This document shows, piece by piece, positions 10,345 through 17,642 of a stretch of DNA of 54,462 bases. The notes beneath the pieces are model-generated. The model was not told the origin of the DNA. It made no database searches and was given only the letters and a program-made list of their open reading frames with translations. The DNA is taken from positions 1 to 54,462 of the forward strand of contig JBKPNZ010000006.1 in NCBI GenBank assembly GCA_046732895.1. Reading direction: 5' to 3'. The first letter of the stretch is position 1, and each line of letters begins with the position of its first letter. This DNA is from JBKPNZ01 sp046732895 (GTDB lineage Bacteria > Actinomycetota > Thermoleophilia > Solirubrobacterales > 70-9). The translations under genes were made by a program, and so were the position numbers.

Positions 10345-10983
10345 TCAGCGCGCCAGCTCGGCCAGAAACGGGTTGGACGCGCGCTCCGCCCCGAGGGTGG
10401 TGACCCCCATGTGACCGGGATAGACCCTGGTCTCCTCGGGATAGCCGTCGACGAGCGAGCGGATGCTCTCCAGCAGCGTGCCCCAGTCGCCGCCGGGCAG
10501 ATCCACTCTTCCCACCGAGCCCTGGAAGAGGACGTCGCCGGAGAAGAGCGCCGCCTCGTCGGGGATCGCATAGGTGACGTGGCCGGGGCTGTGGCCCGGC
10601 GTGAAGAGCACGTCGATCTCGAGGCCGGCCAGCTCGAGCTTCTCGCCGCCGGCGACGGTCTCGTCCGCGTCGTAGCTCTCGTAGGGGCCGAAGCCCGGCC
10701 AGGGGACGAACGACATGATGTCGGCGAGCACGGGCACCTCGATCTCGGGGCAGTAGACCGGCGCAGCGGTCGCCGCCGCCACCGGAGCCACGGCGCCGAT
10801 GTGATCGAAGTGACAGTGCGTGATGAGGATGGCGTCGATCCCGATGCCGAGGGCATCGACGGCCCCGAGGATGCGCTCAGCCTCGTCGCCGGGATCGACG
10901 ATCAGGCCGCGGTCGGCGCCGTCGCGGCGCAGGATGTAGGCGTTCTCGGTGACCGGGCCGACGGTGAAGGAACGGACGTCCAT
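10345..10983 (-). CDS. MBL-fold metallohydrolase (glyoxalase II-like)
   Basis: A 212-aa metallo-beta-lactamase-fold hydrolase. The metal motif THCHFDHIGA (HxHxDH) is near residues 57-63, GHSPGH supplies the next His, and ALFSGDVLF the bridging Asp; a C-terminal PGHMG supplies the last His. The size and the FTVGPVTENAYIL N-terminus fit the glyoxalase II/YcbL group, which hydrolyses thioesters such as S-lactoyl thiols. The substrate is not determinable. A TACCCT box lies 10 nt before the ATG. Confidence 0.9.
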   Translation of the reverse strand: MDVRSFTVGPVTENAYILRRDGADRGLIVDPGDEAERILGAVDALGIGIDAILITHCHFDHIGAVAPVAAATAAPVYCPEIEVPVLADIMSFVPWPGFGPYESYDADETVAGGEKLELAGLEIDVLFTPGHSPGHVTYAIPDEAALFSGDVLFQGSVGRVDLPGGDWGTLLESIRSLVDGYPEETRVYPGHMGVTTLGAERASNPFLAELAR

Positions 10984-11005
10984 GGCCTCGTCGAGGGTAA
11001 CGCGC

Positions 11006-11398
11006 CTAGGAGCGCTGCTCGCGGGCGCGCTGCTTCTGGGCCTGGCGGCGGTTGTAGAAGTAGCGGTCGATGGCGTGGCCGAGCGGGATGTAGATGGCCA
11101 TCATCAGCACGGCCAGCGGGATCGTGGTCGCCACCGGCTGGTGGAACAGCAGGAGGACCGAGACCAGGAAGATCGCGGCCGCGAACAGGGCGCGGTTGAT
11201 GGCGCTGCTCCAGGTCGGCGGCAGATCGCGGCGATCGACCGTCCGCTTGCCCCCCTTCTTCGGGCTCGAACGCCGGGCGCGCGCCCGCGCCTTCGCCTCC
11301 TCGCGGCTGCGGGGACGCCCGCGGGCGGGCCGGGTGTCGATGCGGCCTCCCTGCGTTCCGCGGCGCTTGCGACGCCGTCGCTGTCTGGATTGCGCCAT
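11006..11398 (-). CDS. Small basic protein with two transmembrane helices
   Basis: A 130-aa protein. The first ~60 residues are strongly basic (QSRQRRRRKRRGTQGGR, then SPKKGGKRTVDRRDLPP). Two hydrophobic helices follow, AAIFLVSVLLLFHQPV and TTIPLAVLMMAIYIPLGHAI, and then a basic tail ending QKQRAREQRS. Both ends should face the cytoplasm and could contact nucleic acid or ribosomes. No family was recognised. It lies 12 nt after the stop of the upstream same-strand formiminotransferase gene, so it is probably cotranscribed with it. Confidence 0.65.
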   Translation of the reverse strand: MAQSRQRRRRKRRGTQGGRIDTRPARGRPRSREEAKARARARRSSPKKGGKRTVDRRDLPPTWSSAINRALFAAAIFLVSVLLLFHQPVATTIPLAVLMMAIYIPLGHAIDRYFYNRRQAQKQRAREQRS

Positions 11399-11410
11399 GT
11401 GGGGCGGAAT

Positions 11411-12280
11411 CTACAGGCGCCGCTCCAGCACCTGACGCGCGGGATCGAACCCCGGGATGGGAACGTCCTCCGGGAACCCGGCGAGCGCCGCCTCCGGAAC
11501 GAGCCCGACGATCTCGGCGGCGATCGGATGAGCACCGTTGGGGCGAGCCAGCTCGCGGACGTGGTCAAGCACCTGGGCGAGCGGGATCGTGAGCGGATCG
11601 TGCACGTTGGTGGAGATCTGCGCGAGCCCCTCACCACGGTCGATCGCGATTGCGCGGACCCCCGGTAGCCCGCCGCCGGACTCGCGCAGATGCGCCGCCA
11701 CGGAGCGGGCGTCGTCGATCGAGATCCCCTCGAGCTCGACGTTGAACGCGGCGAGCGGCGGGCGGGCCGTCACCAGGGTCGCCCCGGCGCCTGGATGGGG
11801 GTTTGACGGCCCGAGGTCCGGCTCGAGCTCCCCATCCGCCATCCGCTCGGTGAGCCTTGGGATCCCGCCGTTGCGGAAGAACGCCCGCTCCCGGCGCTCC
11901 GGCGTGCTCGCGAGCTCGCCGTAGAAGAAGACCGGAACGCCCTCCGCGGCGATCGATGCCCCAACAGCGCGTGCCTCGGTGGCGGCAGCGTCGCGATCGG
12001 CGGGATCGATCCAGACGACGGGACAGACGTCAAGAGCGCCGATCCGCGGGTGAGCGCCCTGGTGGCGGTTTAGCTGCAGCATCAAGATGCAGGCGCCGGC
12101 TCCACGCGCCAGTGCCTCACCGAGCTGCCGCGGACGCCCCGCGAGGGTTAGGACGGTGCGGTTATGGAGTGCATCGGTGTGGATGTCGAGGAGCTCTGCG
12201 CCGGCGGAGAACTGCGTCGAGATCCGCTCGATGAGACCAGGGTCGCGACCCTCGGAGAAGTTGGGGACGCCGAGCAGCAC
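11411..12280 (-). CDS. Glutamate formimidoyltransferase-like protein
   Basis: A 289-aa stand-alone formiminotransferase. It begins VLLGVPNFSEGRDPGLIE, and PNFSEGR is the family hallmark. HTDALHNRTVLTLAG, HQGAHPRIGALDVCP and a C-terminal ISTNVHDPLTIPL segment follow. Family enzymes move a formimino group from N-formimino-Glu to tetrahydrofolate in histidine catabolism. No hut genes are near and the cyclodeaminase half is absent, so the physiological role is uncertain. It lies 22 nt downstream of the peptidase gene on the same strand. Confidence 0.85.
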   Translation of the reverse strand: MLLGVPNFSEGRDPGLIERISTQFSAGAELLDIHTDALHNRTVLTLAGRPRQLGEALARGAGACILMLQLNRHQGAHPRIGALDVCPVVWIDPADRDAAATEARAVGASIAAEGVPVFFYGELASTPERRERAFFRNGGIPRLTERMADGELEPDLGPSNPHPGAGATLVTARPPLAAFNVELEGISIDDARSVAAHLRESGGGLPGVRAIAIDRGEGLAQISTNVHDPLTIPLAQVLDHVRELARPNGAHPIAAEIVGLVPEAALAGFPEDVPIPGFDPARQVLERRL

Positions 12281-12302
12281 GGTCCGCTCCCCCGCTCGCC
12301 GC

Positions 12303-13253
12303 TCAGACCAGGAGCTGGCCGTCGCGTACGACCGGCTCGCCGTCGACGCTCAGGTTGGGCCGCATCACGACACAGTCCTCGTGGATCGGGACCTGCACAG
12401 CGCCGCCCATCGACGCGGACGCGCCGAAGGCCACGTGGCAGGTACCGAGGATCTTCTCGTCCTCGAGCAGGTTGCCGGTTTTGATCGCGCACTCGTTCGT
12501 CCCGATGCCGAGCTCGGCCACGTTGGTGCCGCCCTCCCCCACCGCTCGCAGGCTCTCGAGGAGGCGCTCGCCCTTGGGTCCGTCGGCGGCACGGACGTGG
12601 CCACCGCTCACCTCGAACCTCACCGGAACATCGGCCAGTCCGAGCGCGCCGATCGTGCCGTCGGCGACGAGCACGCCCTCGGCAGTGCCCTCGAGCGGCG
12701 CGATGTAGCCCTCGCCGCACGGGAGGTTGCCGAACGCACCGCGCTCCTGGAGGTCCCCGGCATCCGCCAGTCCAGTACGACCCTCGAGGCCGAGGCGCAG
12801 GTCGGAGCCGTTCGGACAGGTCAGGCGCGCCTCGCTCCCCGCGGTGAGAATGTCGGCGAGCGCCCTCCCCTTGCGGCGCAGGCCCTCGACGTCGGCGCTC
12901 ATCACACGGGCGAGCATCTCCTCGGTGACATTGGGCAGGCTTGCAACCCGGGCGCCGGCCTCGGTTGCGGCCCTGCGCGCAGAGGTGTGGGAGAGCGACT
13001 GCACCGTCGGCGCCAGCACCACGTCGCTTTTCAGCATCGCCCCCGCGATGGGATCGGCCGGCTCGCTCCCGTTGGCAGCGCGCTCGGCCATGAGCCCCAG
13101 AACACCGTCTGCGCCGGCTCGACCCGCCTCGCCGCGCAGCCGCTCGCCGAGCCCCAGCGTCGCTGGATTGCAGACCACGAGCACCCTCTCCCGCTCCTTC
13201 ACGGCGAGGCAGTCATTGATCACGGCGTGGACGGCTCGCTCGAGGTCACTCAT
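12303..13253 (-). CDS. M29-type aminopeptidase-like protein
   Basis: A 316-aa protein resembling the AmpS/thermophilic M29 aminopeptidase group and related NicX-type non-heme iron proteins. Likely metal-ligand segments are NLPCGEGYIAPLEGTAEG (Glu), LGIGTNECAIKTGNLLEDEK (Glu and Asp) and VPIHEDCVVMRP (His and Asp). These run in the order expected for the family's C-terminal domain. The protein is shorter than classical M29 enzymes (about 370-410 aa). ATG at 13253 sits 7 nt after a TAGGGT box, and no ribosome site is seen. Peptidase versus ring-opening dioxygenase activity cannot be separated here. Confidence 0.75.
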   Translation of the reverse strand: MSDLERAVHAVINDCLAVKERERVLVVCNPATLGLGERLRGEAGRAGADGVLGLMAERAANGSEPADPIAGAMLKSDVVLAPTVQSLSHTSARRAATEAGARVASLPNVTEEMLARVMSADVEGLRRKGRALADILTAGSEARLTCPNGSDLRLGLEGRTGLADAGDLQERGAFGNLPCGEGYIAPLEGTAEGVLVADGTIGALGLADVPVRFEVSGGHVRAADGPKGERLLESLRAVGEGGTNVAELGIGTNECAIKTGNLLEDEKILGTCHVAFGASASMGGAVQVPIHEDCVVMRPNLSVDGEPVVRDGQLLV

Positions 13254-13260
13254 CGGATGG

Positions 13261-13266
13261 ACCCTA
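13261..13266 (-). promoter_or_regulatory. Putative -10 box (TAGGGT) of the leaderless M29-like gene
   Basis: TAGGGT on the minus strand ends 7 nt before the ATG at 13253. Confidence 0.5.
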
Positions 13267-13307
13267 GCCCGATCAGCGCCCAGGGCAGTTGACGCCCCTC
13301 CGGGTCG

Positions 13308-13313
13308 TAGCCT
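13308..13313 (+). promoter_or_regulatory. Putative -10 box (TAGCCT) for the first secreted paralog
   Basis: TAGCCT lies about 40 nt before the ATG at 13354, with TTGACG further upstream at non-standard spacing. The same hexamer precedes the STAS gene at 16209. Unlike the leaderless set, this leader contains a GGAGG ribosome site. Confidence 0.35.
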
Positions 13314-13353
13314 GCCGGGCTGTCACGTCGGACCATCCGAGGAGGGAACGTTC

Positions 13354-13734
13354 ATGAGGAAGTTCGCGATCGCCGTTGCGGCCTGCGCGCTCGTCACCGC
13401 GGCCGTGGGGACCACCAGCGCCGCCGCGCCGGCGACGTATGAGACTCAGATCGACATCATCGACGGCGCGAAGACCCCGACTGGGTTTGTCCTGTTCGGC
13501 ATCCTCGAGTCGGAGAAGAAGAAGTGCCGCGCGGAGCGGAGCATGGAGATCTTCTACAAGGTGCCCGAGATGAAGCACCGGGCCGACACCGTCGTCGTCG
13601 ATGAGGCAACGTCGAGCGGCAACGGCGCCTGGGCCTTCCAGGTCGAGCAGAAGACGCTGAGCCTGAAGGTCAAGGCGTTTTCGAAGACCCTGGCCAACGG
13701 CGATGTATGCAAGGCCGACACAGACGTCGTCTAG
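13354..13734 (+). CDS. Small secreted protein, paralog 1 of 3
   Basis: A 126-aa protein with a signal peptide (MRKFAIAVAACALVTAAVG, cleavage near AAA-P). The mature ~100-aa beta-rich domain carries GFVLFGILESEKKKC, a mid SSGNGAWAF, and LANGDVCKAD at the end. It has two Cys, probably one disulfide. The same pattern, hydrophobic-G-x-(L/F)-E-(S/T) then C and R, GAW, and K-V-K-V then C-x-A-(D/E), recurs in the proteins at 13848 and 18129. The start is set by GAGGAGGGA upstream of ATG 13354. Function is unknown. Confidence 0.75.
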   Translation: MRKFAIAVAACALVTAAVGTTSAAAPATYETQIDIIDGAKTPTGFVLFGILESEKKKCRAERSMEIFYKVPEMKHRADTVVVDEATSSGNGAWAFQVEQKTLSLKVKAFSKTLANGDVCKADTDVV

Positions 13735-13756
13735 ACGAGCGCGGTAATTGACGCAT

Positions 13757-13773
13757 CGCCGTGCCCGGCACGG
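13757..13773 (+). terminator. Hairpin between tandem secreted paralogs
   Basis: GCCGTG-CCCGG-CACGGC follows the first paralog by about 20 nt. There is no T-run, so intrinsic termination would be weak. Confidence 0.3.
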
Positions 13774-13847
13774 CCCTGCCCACTCCGCCTGCGATGCGTA
13801 CCCTGCGGCCCCGAAAGAGCCGGTTGGGGGTCATCAAAGGAGGGCAA

Positions 13848-14243
13848 ATGAAGAAGATCGCGATCGCCGCGGCTGCGTGCGCGCTCGCCCTCACGGGCGT
13901 CAGCGCGACCAGCGCCGCAGCACCGTCGTCGTTCCCCACGGACATCATGGTGCTCGGCGCGAACAGCACACCGGACGGCTTCTACATCTCGGGCGTGTTC
14001 GAGTCGGAGAAGGGCAGGTGCGAATCCGCGCGCGACTTCAAGGTGTTCGTCAAGCAGACACCGCCGAAGAGCGCCAAGCGCGGCGACACCGTGACGCTCG
14101 ACACCGGGACGTCGTCCGACAACGGCGCCTGGGCGGGCGAGATCACGCAGAAGGTGCCGGGCCAGCTCAGGGTCAAGGTGACCGAGAAGAAGCTCGGCAA
14201 CGGCGACGTCTGCGAGGCCGAGACGACGGTCGTCAAGCTCTGA
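13848..14243 (+). CDS. Small secreted protein, paralog 2 of 3
   Basis: A 131-aa protein with a signal peptide (MKKIAIAAAACALALTGVS, cleavage near SAAA-P). The mature domain aligns with its upstream neighbour along its length: GFYISGVFESEKGRC, SSDNGAWAGEI, LRVKVTEKKLGNGDVCEAE. It has two conserved Cys. The start is ATG 13848 with AAAGGAGGG 4-10 nt upstream. A longer in-frame reading to 13761 would put the signal peptide internally and is rejected. The pair looks like a tandem duplication, and a third copy lies inside the adjacent integrated element. Function is unknown. Confidence 0.78.
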   Translation: MKKIAIAAAACALALTGVSATSAAAPSSFPTDIMVLGANSTPDGFYISGVFESEKGRCESARDFKVFVKQTPPKSAKRGDTVTLDTGTSSDNGAWAGEITQKVPGQLRVKVTEKKLGNGDVCEAETTVVKL

Positions 14244-14257
14244 TCCGGCGCGTCGTA

Positions 14258-14286
14258 GGTCCCGGGGCCGGCACGGTCTCGGGACC
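14258..14286 (+). terminator. Hairpin after the second secreted paralog
   Basis: GGTCCCG and CGGGACC form a 7-bp stem with a GC-rich 15-nt loop just after the stop and before the tRNA. No T-run is present. Confidence 0.35.
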
Positions 14287-14314
14287 CGTCGGCGCCGCTA
14301 CCCTTCGCCTCCCC

Positions 14315-14388
14315 GCCGGAGTAGCTCAGCTGGTTAGAGCAGCGGAATCATAATCCGCGTGTCGGGGGTTCGAGTCCCTCCTCCGGCA
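14315..14388 (+). tRNA. tRNA with anticodon CAT (probably elongator Met)
   Basis: Cloverleaf: acceptor GCCGGAG pairs with CTCCGGC. The D arm is GCTC/GAGC, the anticodon stem GCGGA/TCCGC encloses loop ATCATAA (anticodon CAT), and the T arm has GGGGG-TTCGAGT-CCCTC. Discriminator A73; CCA is not encoded. It lacks the initiator-type C1:A72 mismatch. tRNA-Ile2 (lysidine-modified CAT) cannot be strictly excluded. The 3' 42 nt are supplied by the integrated element. Confidence 0.93.
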
Positions 14389-15615
14389 CTCCGAATCCCC
14401 TGCATCTGAGCGGTTTTCGGGCCCCTCTGCCTGCTCCCCATCTTCCTCCCGTGCGTCGACGGTGCGTCGAGCGGCGTCCTCGGACTGCGCCCGTAGGAGG
14501 TTCGTCAGCTGGTCTGCGGCGTCGTGCCGGGGCACGTGGTGGGCGTAGATCATCGTCGTCTGGATGTCCGCGTGGCCCATGTAGGCCTTGACATCCGTCA
14601 GCGGGAACGCCTGCACCGCGAGGGTGCCGAACGTGTGCCTCAGATCGTGCCAGCGCATCCGTGACAAGCCTGCGTCGTCGAGGGCGGTGTAGAAGCGCCG
14701 GCGCAGCGCACTCTCTTCGACGTGGCCTCCGGTCGGGCTGACGAAAACGAGGTCGTCGTCGCCAGTCCAGAACTCGCGCCGGCTCAGGTCCTCGAGCGCC
14801 TTGGCGGCCTGGTCGACCAGCGGCACTGATCGGACCTTGCCCGACTTCGGCGCACCCTCAGCGCCCCACGTGTAGGAGCGCCGGACGTGGATGAGCCGGA
14901 GCATCCAGTCGATGTCTGCCCATCGCAGCGCCCGCAGCTCGCCGAGCCGCAGTCCTGTGAAAGCGGCGACACGGAAGAGGGCTGCGTCCTGCCCGTTCAC
15001 CGCCTTGGAGGCGAGTAGCTCCACCTGGGCCGCATCGAGTACGCGAATGTCGCCGGATCGCCTCTGAGGCTGTCTCTCGGCACCCGCTACGGGGTTGGTC
15101 GCGAGCCCGTAGGTGCGCTGCGCCCGCTTGAAGATCGCGTGAAGCTGCGCCAGGCGCTTGTTGATCGACCGGGCGCTCAGCTTCCCCTCGGCGACGAGCC
15201 GCTCACGGTAGGCGTCGATGTCCTGCGTCGTGATCGCGTCGAGTGGCGTGTCGCGACCGAACTCGGGGAGCAGGTTGCGGTCGAGCTCGCGGCGATACCC
15301 GCGGACGGTGGAAGGTCGACGCTTGCGATCGTCGCGGACGTAGGCAAGCCAGGACTCGGCGGCCATGCCGAAGGTAACCGCCGAGCCAGGCTTCGCCCCG
15401 ATCCGGATCTCCGGGTCGATCCCCGAGAGGATGTGTTGGAGCCTCGCCTCCGCCTGGGCGCGCGTCAAGTAGCCGGCCGGGGGTCTACTACGTTTGCGCC
15501 ACGAATTACCCAACTTGCGCTGCAGACGGGAGCCGTCAGCGAGCCGTATCGCGGCATAGAAGGCGGGACCGCCTCGTCGGTCGAGCTCGCGCACGTGTCC
15601 GCTAACGGCGGCCAT
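14326..15615 (-). CDS. int: Tyrosine recombinase / integrase
   Basis: A 429-aa phage-type integrase. The N-terminal arm-binding region (~1-70) is followed by a SAM-like core-binding domain (~80-180) and a catalytic domain with all six residues visible: Arg223 (TGLRLGEL), Lys260 (SGKVRSVPL), His323 and Arg326 (HDLRHTFG), His348 (MGHADIQTT) and Tyr357. Residues ~410-429 (CRRRDSNPRHADYD, then SAALTS) are encoded by the tRNA antisense strand within and beyond attL; this is a known hallmark of tRNA-site integrases. ATG 15615 abuts the stop of the 59-aa gene upstream (TGAATG), so the two are translationally coupled. It catalyses insertion at, and presumably excision from, the tRNA. Confidence 0.95.
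   Translation of the reverse strand: MAAVSGHVRELDRRGGPAFYAAIRLADGSRLQRKLGNSWRKRSRPPAGYLTRAQAEARLQHILSGIDPEIRIGAKPGSAVTFGMAAESWLAYVRDDRKRRPSTVRGYRRELDRNLLPEFGRDTPLDAITTQDIDAYRERLVAEGKLSARSINKRLAQLHAIFKRAQRTYGLATNPVAGAERQPQRRSGDIRVLDAAQVELLASKAVNGQDAALFRVAAFTGLRLGELRALRWADIDWMLRLIHVRRSYTWGAEGAPKSGKVRSVPLVDQAAKALEDLSRREFWTGDDDLVFVSPTGGHVEESALRRRFYTALDDAGLSRMRWHDLRHTFGTLAVQAFPLTDVKAYMGHADIQTTMIYAHHVPRHDAADQLTNLLRAQSEDAARRTVDAREEDGEQAEGPENRSDAGDSECRRRDSNPRHADYDSAALTS
14347..14388 (+). repeat. attL: left 42-bp copy of the tRNA 3' half
   Basis: Runs from the anticodon loop (ATCATAA) to the discriminator base. It is identical over 42 bp to 20994-21035, and the match ends sharply on both sides (GGA before and C after here; CGC before and T after there). 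Confidence 0.93.
14406..14413. repeat. CTGAGCGG near attL (possible integrase arm-type site)
   Basis: CTGAGCGG occurs 18 nt inside attL. Two AACTGAGCG copies occur 46-65 nt inside attR. The arm-site role is inference. Confidence 0.3.
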
Positions 15616-15795
15616 TCAGACGCGCCTTTCGAGAATTCGGACCATCGCCCCGAGGCCCCGCTCGACGTCTTTCCACTCGTCGCGCGCCTCGTACATCGCA
15701 GCTTCGGCCGCCCGGCACGCGACCAGCGCGTCCCGCAGCCTCTCGTCCACGTTGGACGTGGTGGCTCCTCCCTGGCCTGTGACGGCTCGCAGCAT
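15616..15795 (-). CDS. 59-aa helical protein coupled to the integrase (candidate excision partner)
   Basis: A 59-aa protein starting MLRAVTGQGGATTSN, followed by an amphipathic helical stretch NVDERLRDALVACRAAEAA and a basic end (MVRILERRV). ATG 15795 has a strong GAGGAGG ribosome site 4-11 nt upstream. The stop TGA directly precedes the integrase ATG. Position and coupling suit a recombination-directionality factor or an integrase regulator. The sequence lacks a clear winged-helix or MerR-like excisionase motif, so it may instead be a small coiled-coil protein of unknown role. Confidence 0.6.
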   Translation of the reverse strand: MLRAVTGQGGATTSNVDERLRDALVACRAAEAAMYEARDEWKDVERGLGAMVRILERRV

Positions 15796-15923
15796 CCGTC
15801 CTCCTCGTTCGAGGGACCGAGGGGCGGATAGCCTGTCCCGCGCACCGGGCCTCAGGGGACTGAGCCTGGTGCCACGGGGCCGGGTGTTCACGCACCGCGG
15901 CCCCATTTCTGTGGGCGGGGCGA

Positions 15924-15954
15924 CCCTACACCCAGCGCGCGGACGGCGCAAGAA
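15924..15954. repeat. 31-bp direct repeat, copy 1, in the int-STAS gap
   Basis: Starts CCCTACACCCAGCG and continues GCGGACGG-type sequence to GCAAG. Copy 2 at 16116 differs at 4 of 31 positions, 192 bp away. The 15796-16208 gap otherwise contains no convincing gene. On the minus strand each copy encodes LAPSARWV then stop in one frame, with three synonymous differences. A duplicated gene end or paired regulatory sites are both possible. Confidence 0.6.
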
Positions 15955-16115
15955 TTGACAGGAAGCGGCGCTTCAGGGCCTTTGGCGTGGGTACGGCGCT
16001 TGATGGCCCTCGGAAGTCGGGGTGCCAATAGGCAGGGCTGCCCTCCAGGGTGGCCCTGTCCTTCCTCGACGCCGGCGGGCTCACGCAGTAGCCCGCGCCG
16101 CTCAGCACTACCACC

Positions 16116-16146
16116 CCCTATACCCAGCGGGCGGACGGTGCAAGGA
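16116..16146. repeat. 31-bp direct repeat, copy 2
   Basis: Second copy, starting CCCTATACCCAGCG. It lies about 60-90 bp upstream of the STAS gene start and just before its promoter-like TAGCCT. Confidence 0.6.
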
Positions 16147-16174
16147 AGCTGGTTCATTGCCCCCGGTTGCGGGG

Positions 16175-16180
16175 TAGCCT
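16175..16180 (+). promoter_or_regulatory. Putative -10 box (TAGCCT) of the STAS gene
   Basis: TAGCCT is preceded by TTCATT at 16-nt spacing and followed by a leader with GGGGAGGAGGAGG before ATG 16209. Confidence 0.4.
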
Positions 16181-16208
16181 GACCGACTGAGGGGAGGAGG
16201 AGGTCCCC

Positions 16209-16550
16209 ATGGTCGACACAGCTCGACGGATCGAGCGCAACCTGCTCACGATTGTGAGCCAGGAACAGGCCGGGACTCACTTCGTCAGGCTCGAGGGCGA
16301 GATGGACGGCTCGAGCGCACGGGACCTCGAGGACGAGCTCATTCGCATCGAAGGCACCGGCGCCTCCCGGATCGTGCTCGACATGGCGCGGTTGGAGTTC
16401 ATCGACTCGACTGGACTCGCTGTGCTCATAAGAGCCCACTGGCGGGCCGCCAACAACGCTCACCAGCTGGCCCTGACACGCCCAAGGGCGAACATCATGC
16501 GGATCCTCGAGCGCTGCGGGCTCGATGAGGAGCTGCCGTTCGTGGAGTGA
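16209..16550 (+). CDS. STAS-domain anti-sigma factor antagonist
   Basis: A 113-aa single STAS domain of the SpoIIAA/RsbV kind. After a ~20-aa lead, strands VRLEGEMDGSSARDLEDEL and RIVLDMARLEFIDSTGLAVL are seen. The Ser of the DSTGL loop is the expected phosphorylation site for an anti-sigma kinase. Partners (RsbW-type kinase, sigma factor) are absent from the window, so it could act on host sigma regulation from within the element. It is plus-strand cargo with a very strong GGAGGAGG ribosome site. The fold is certain, the partner unknown. Confidence 0.88.
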   Translation: MVDTARRIERNLLTIVSQEQAGTHFVRLEGEMDGSSARDLEDELIRIEGTGASRIVLDMARLEFIDSTGLAVLIRAHWRAANNAHQLALTRPRANIMRILERCGLDEELPFVE

Positions 16551-16684
16551 CCCCAGGATGCCCCGCTCCCGAGGTCTTTCTTGCAGACCTTGCGGGTTCG
16601 GAGGGAGATTGACCAGGCGCGACGAATAAGTGCCTGACGTTTTGCGCGTGTGAGCGTTCCATTAGCGCCAACGATCACGGAGGT

Positions 16685-17032
16685 ATGAAGAACGTGAATC
16701 TTCGTTCCAAGGGAATCGCCGTCGCTGCGGCGGTCGGACTCGCGGTCCCCGCGTTTGCCCTCGCCGACCGGGGTCCGGAGAACACCCCGCCGGGGGCCGC
16801 CTACGGCGTCATCTGTGAGCGCCCGCCGTATGACGTACCCCGCGACAACGCCAACTTCAGCGACTGCGTCCGCGCGCTCGCGAAGGGCGTCAACGGCCAT
16901 GAGTCGGCTCGCGAGGCAGCGCGCACCGCTTGTCGTCAGGGTGAGACGAACCCCGGCAGCCAGGAGTTCGGCAAGTGTGTCGCCGACACCGCGAAGCTGA
17001 TTAAGGGACTGAAGACCCTGAAGGCCAGGTAG
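16685..17032 (+). CDS. Small secreted four-cysteine protein
   Basis: A 115-aa protein with a signal peptide (KGIAVAAAVGLAVPAFALA). The mature part, beginning DRGPENTPPG, has four Cys: 44 (VICERPP), 61 (NFSDCVRALAKG), 83 (RTACRQG) and 98 (GKCVADTAKLIKG). The spacing suggests two disulfides in a small helical domain. The DRG-P-x-T-P opening resembles that of the secreted protein at 19788. Start ATG 16685 follows CGGAGG. A strong terminator follows the stop by about 25 nt. Function is unknown; this and the STAS gene form one cargo block. Confidence 0.75.
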   Translation: MKNVNLRSKGIAVAAAVGLAVPAFALADRGPENTPPGAAYGVICERPPYDVPRDNANFSDCVRALAKGVNGHESAREAARTACRQGETNPGSQEFGKCVADTAKLIKGLKTLKAR

Positions 17033-17056
17033 GGACAACCTCCCTCGGGTTGGTGC

Positions 17057-17080
17057 AAGGCCCCGCTTCGGCGGGGCCTT
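17057..17080 (+). terminator. Strong hairpin terminator with TTCG tetraloop
   Basis: AAGGCCCCGC-TTCG-GCGGGGCCTT is a perfect 10-bp stem ending in T residues, 24 nt after the secreted-protein stop. By symmetry it could also terminate leftward transcripts reading past 17112. Confidence 0.85.
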
Positions 17081-17111
17081 CGCTTTGCCCGTTCCGGCGG
17101 CCATGCAGCGC

Positions 17112-17642
17112 TCAGCCACGGGTCTCCCTCAGCGCTGAGCTGACCGCTTCGTAGAGCTTCACCGCTCGAAGGTCGGGACGATCGACCCCGGGGGTGCCGA
17201 TCTGCTCGCCTTTGGTCCCGACCCGCAGCCTTGCCTCATTTGCCTTTTCGGCGAGCGCCGCGATCTCGTCGGAGCTCAGCTCACCTTGCTCCGCGAGGTA
17301 GACGTAGGGCTCGATCTCCCACTCGATCAGCTCGAGGGCGTTGGCGTCCCGCTGCGCTTGCGTCTTGAGACTGAGAAACTCGCGGTCGGGAATGTCCGTG
17401 AGGTGCTCGGGGCGCCCAAGGACGAATTCCCAATAGACCCAGGGACGTTTCCCCGGAGCACGGTGGCGGGAAGCGCTCCACTCCTCCATGAATTGCTTCC
17501 CGTGTAGCTCCCACATGAGCCGCATTTCCTCGTCGGTCCAGCCGTCATAGCTGCCGCTCTTGAAGGTCGGCCCGATCTGCATCGAGAAGTAGTCGTAGTA
17601 GACGCTCTCGGCAGCAGCAGCCCTTTCAGTCAGCCGCGCCAC
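17112..17642 (-). CDS. Phage packaging-region protein adjacent to terminase small subunit
   Basis: About 176 aa from GTG 17642, which overlaps the upstream terS stop (TAGTG). A central segment, MRLMWELHGKQFMEEW and then APGKRPWVYWEF, matches the pattern of phage proteins commonly found beside terminase genes (His, a Trp-containing helix, then PGxRPWxxWxF). An acidic helical C-terminal part follows (ELSSDEIAALAEKANEARL). Its biochemical role is not known to me. It supports a phage origin for the minus-strand genes of the element. A TTG at 17660 in the same frame is an alternative start. Confidence 0.7.
   Translation of the reverse strand: MARLTERAAAAESVYYDYFSMQIGPTFKSGSYDGWTDEEMRLMWELHGKQFMEEWSASRHRAPGKRPWVYWEFVLGRPEHLTDIPDREFLSLKTQAQRDANALELIEWEIEPYVYLAEQGELSSDEIAALAEKANEARLRVGTKGEQIGTPGVDRPDLRAVKLYEAVSSALRETRG

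Noticed and set aside
15926..16114. 62-codon minus-strand frame from GTG in the int-STAS gap
   Set aside because: It has no ribosome site and weak protein character. Its last residues coincide with the 31-bp repeat. It could be a real short gene, but the evidence is too thin to list.
17093..17106. CGGCGGCCATGCAG near the end of the 17112 gene, similar to the first half of the 44-bp motif
   Set aside because: It has a one-base insertion and substitution and no C-rich second half at the right distance; probably chance.
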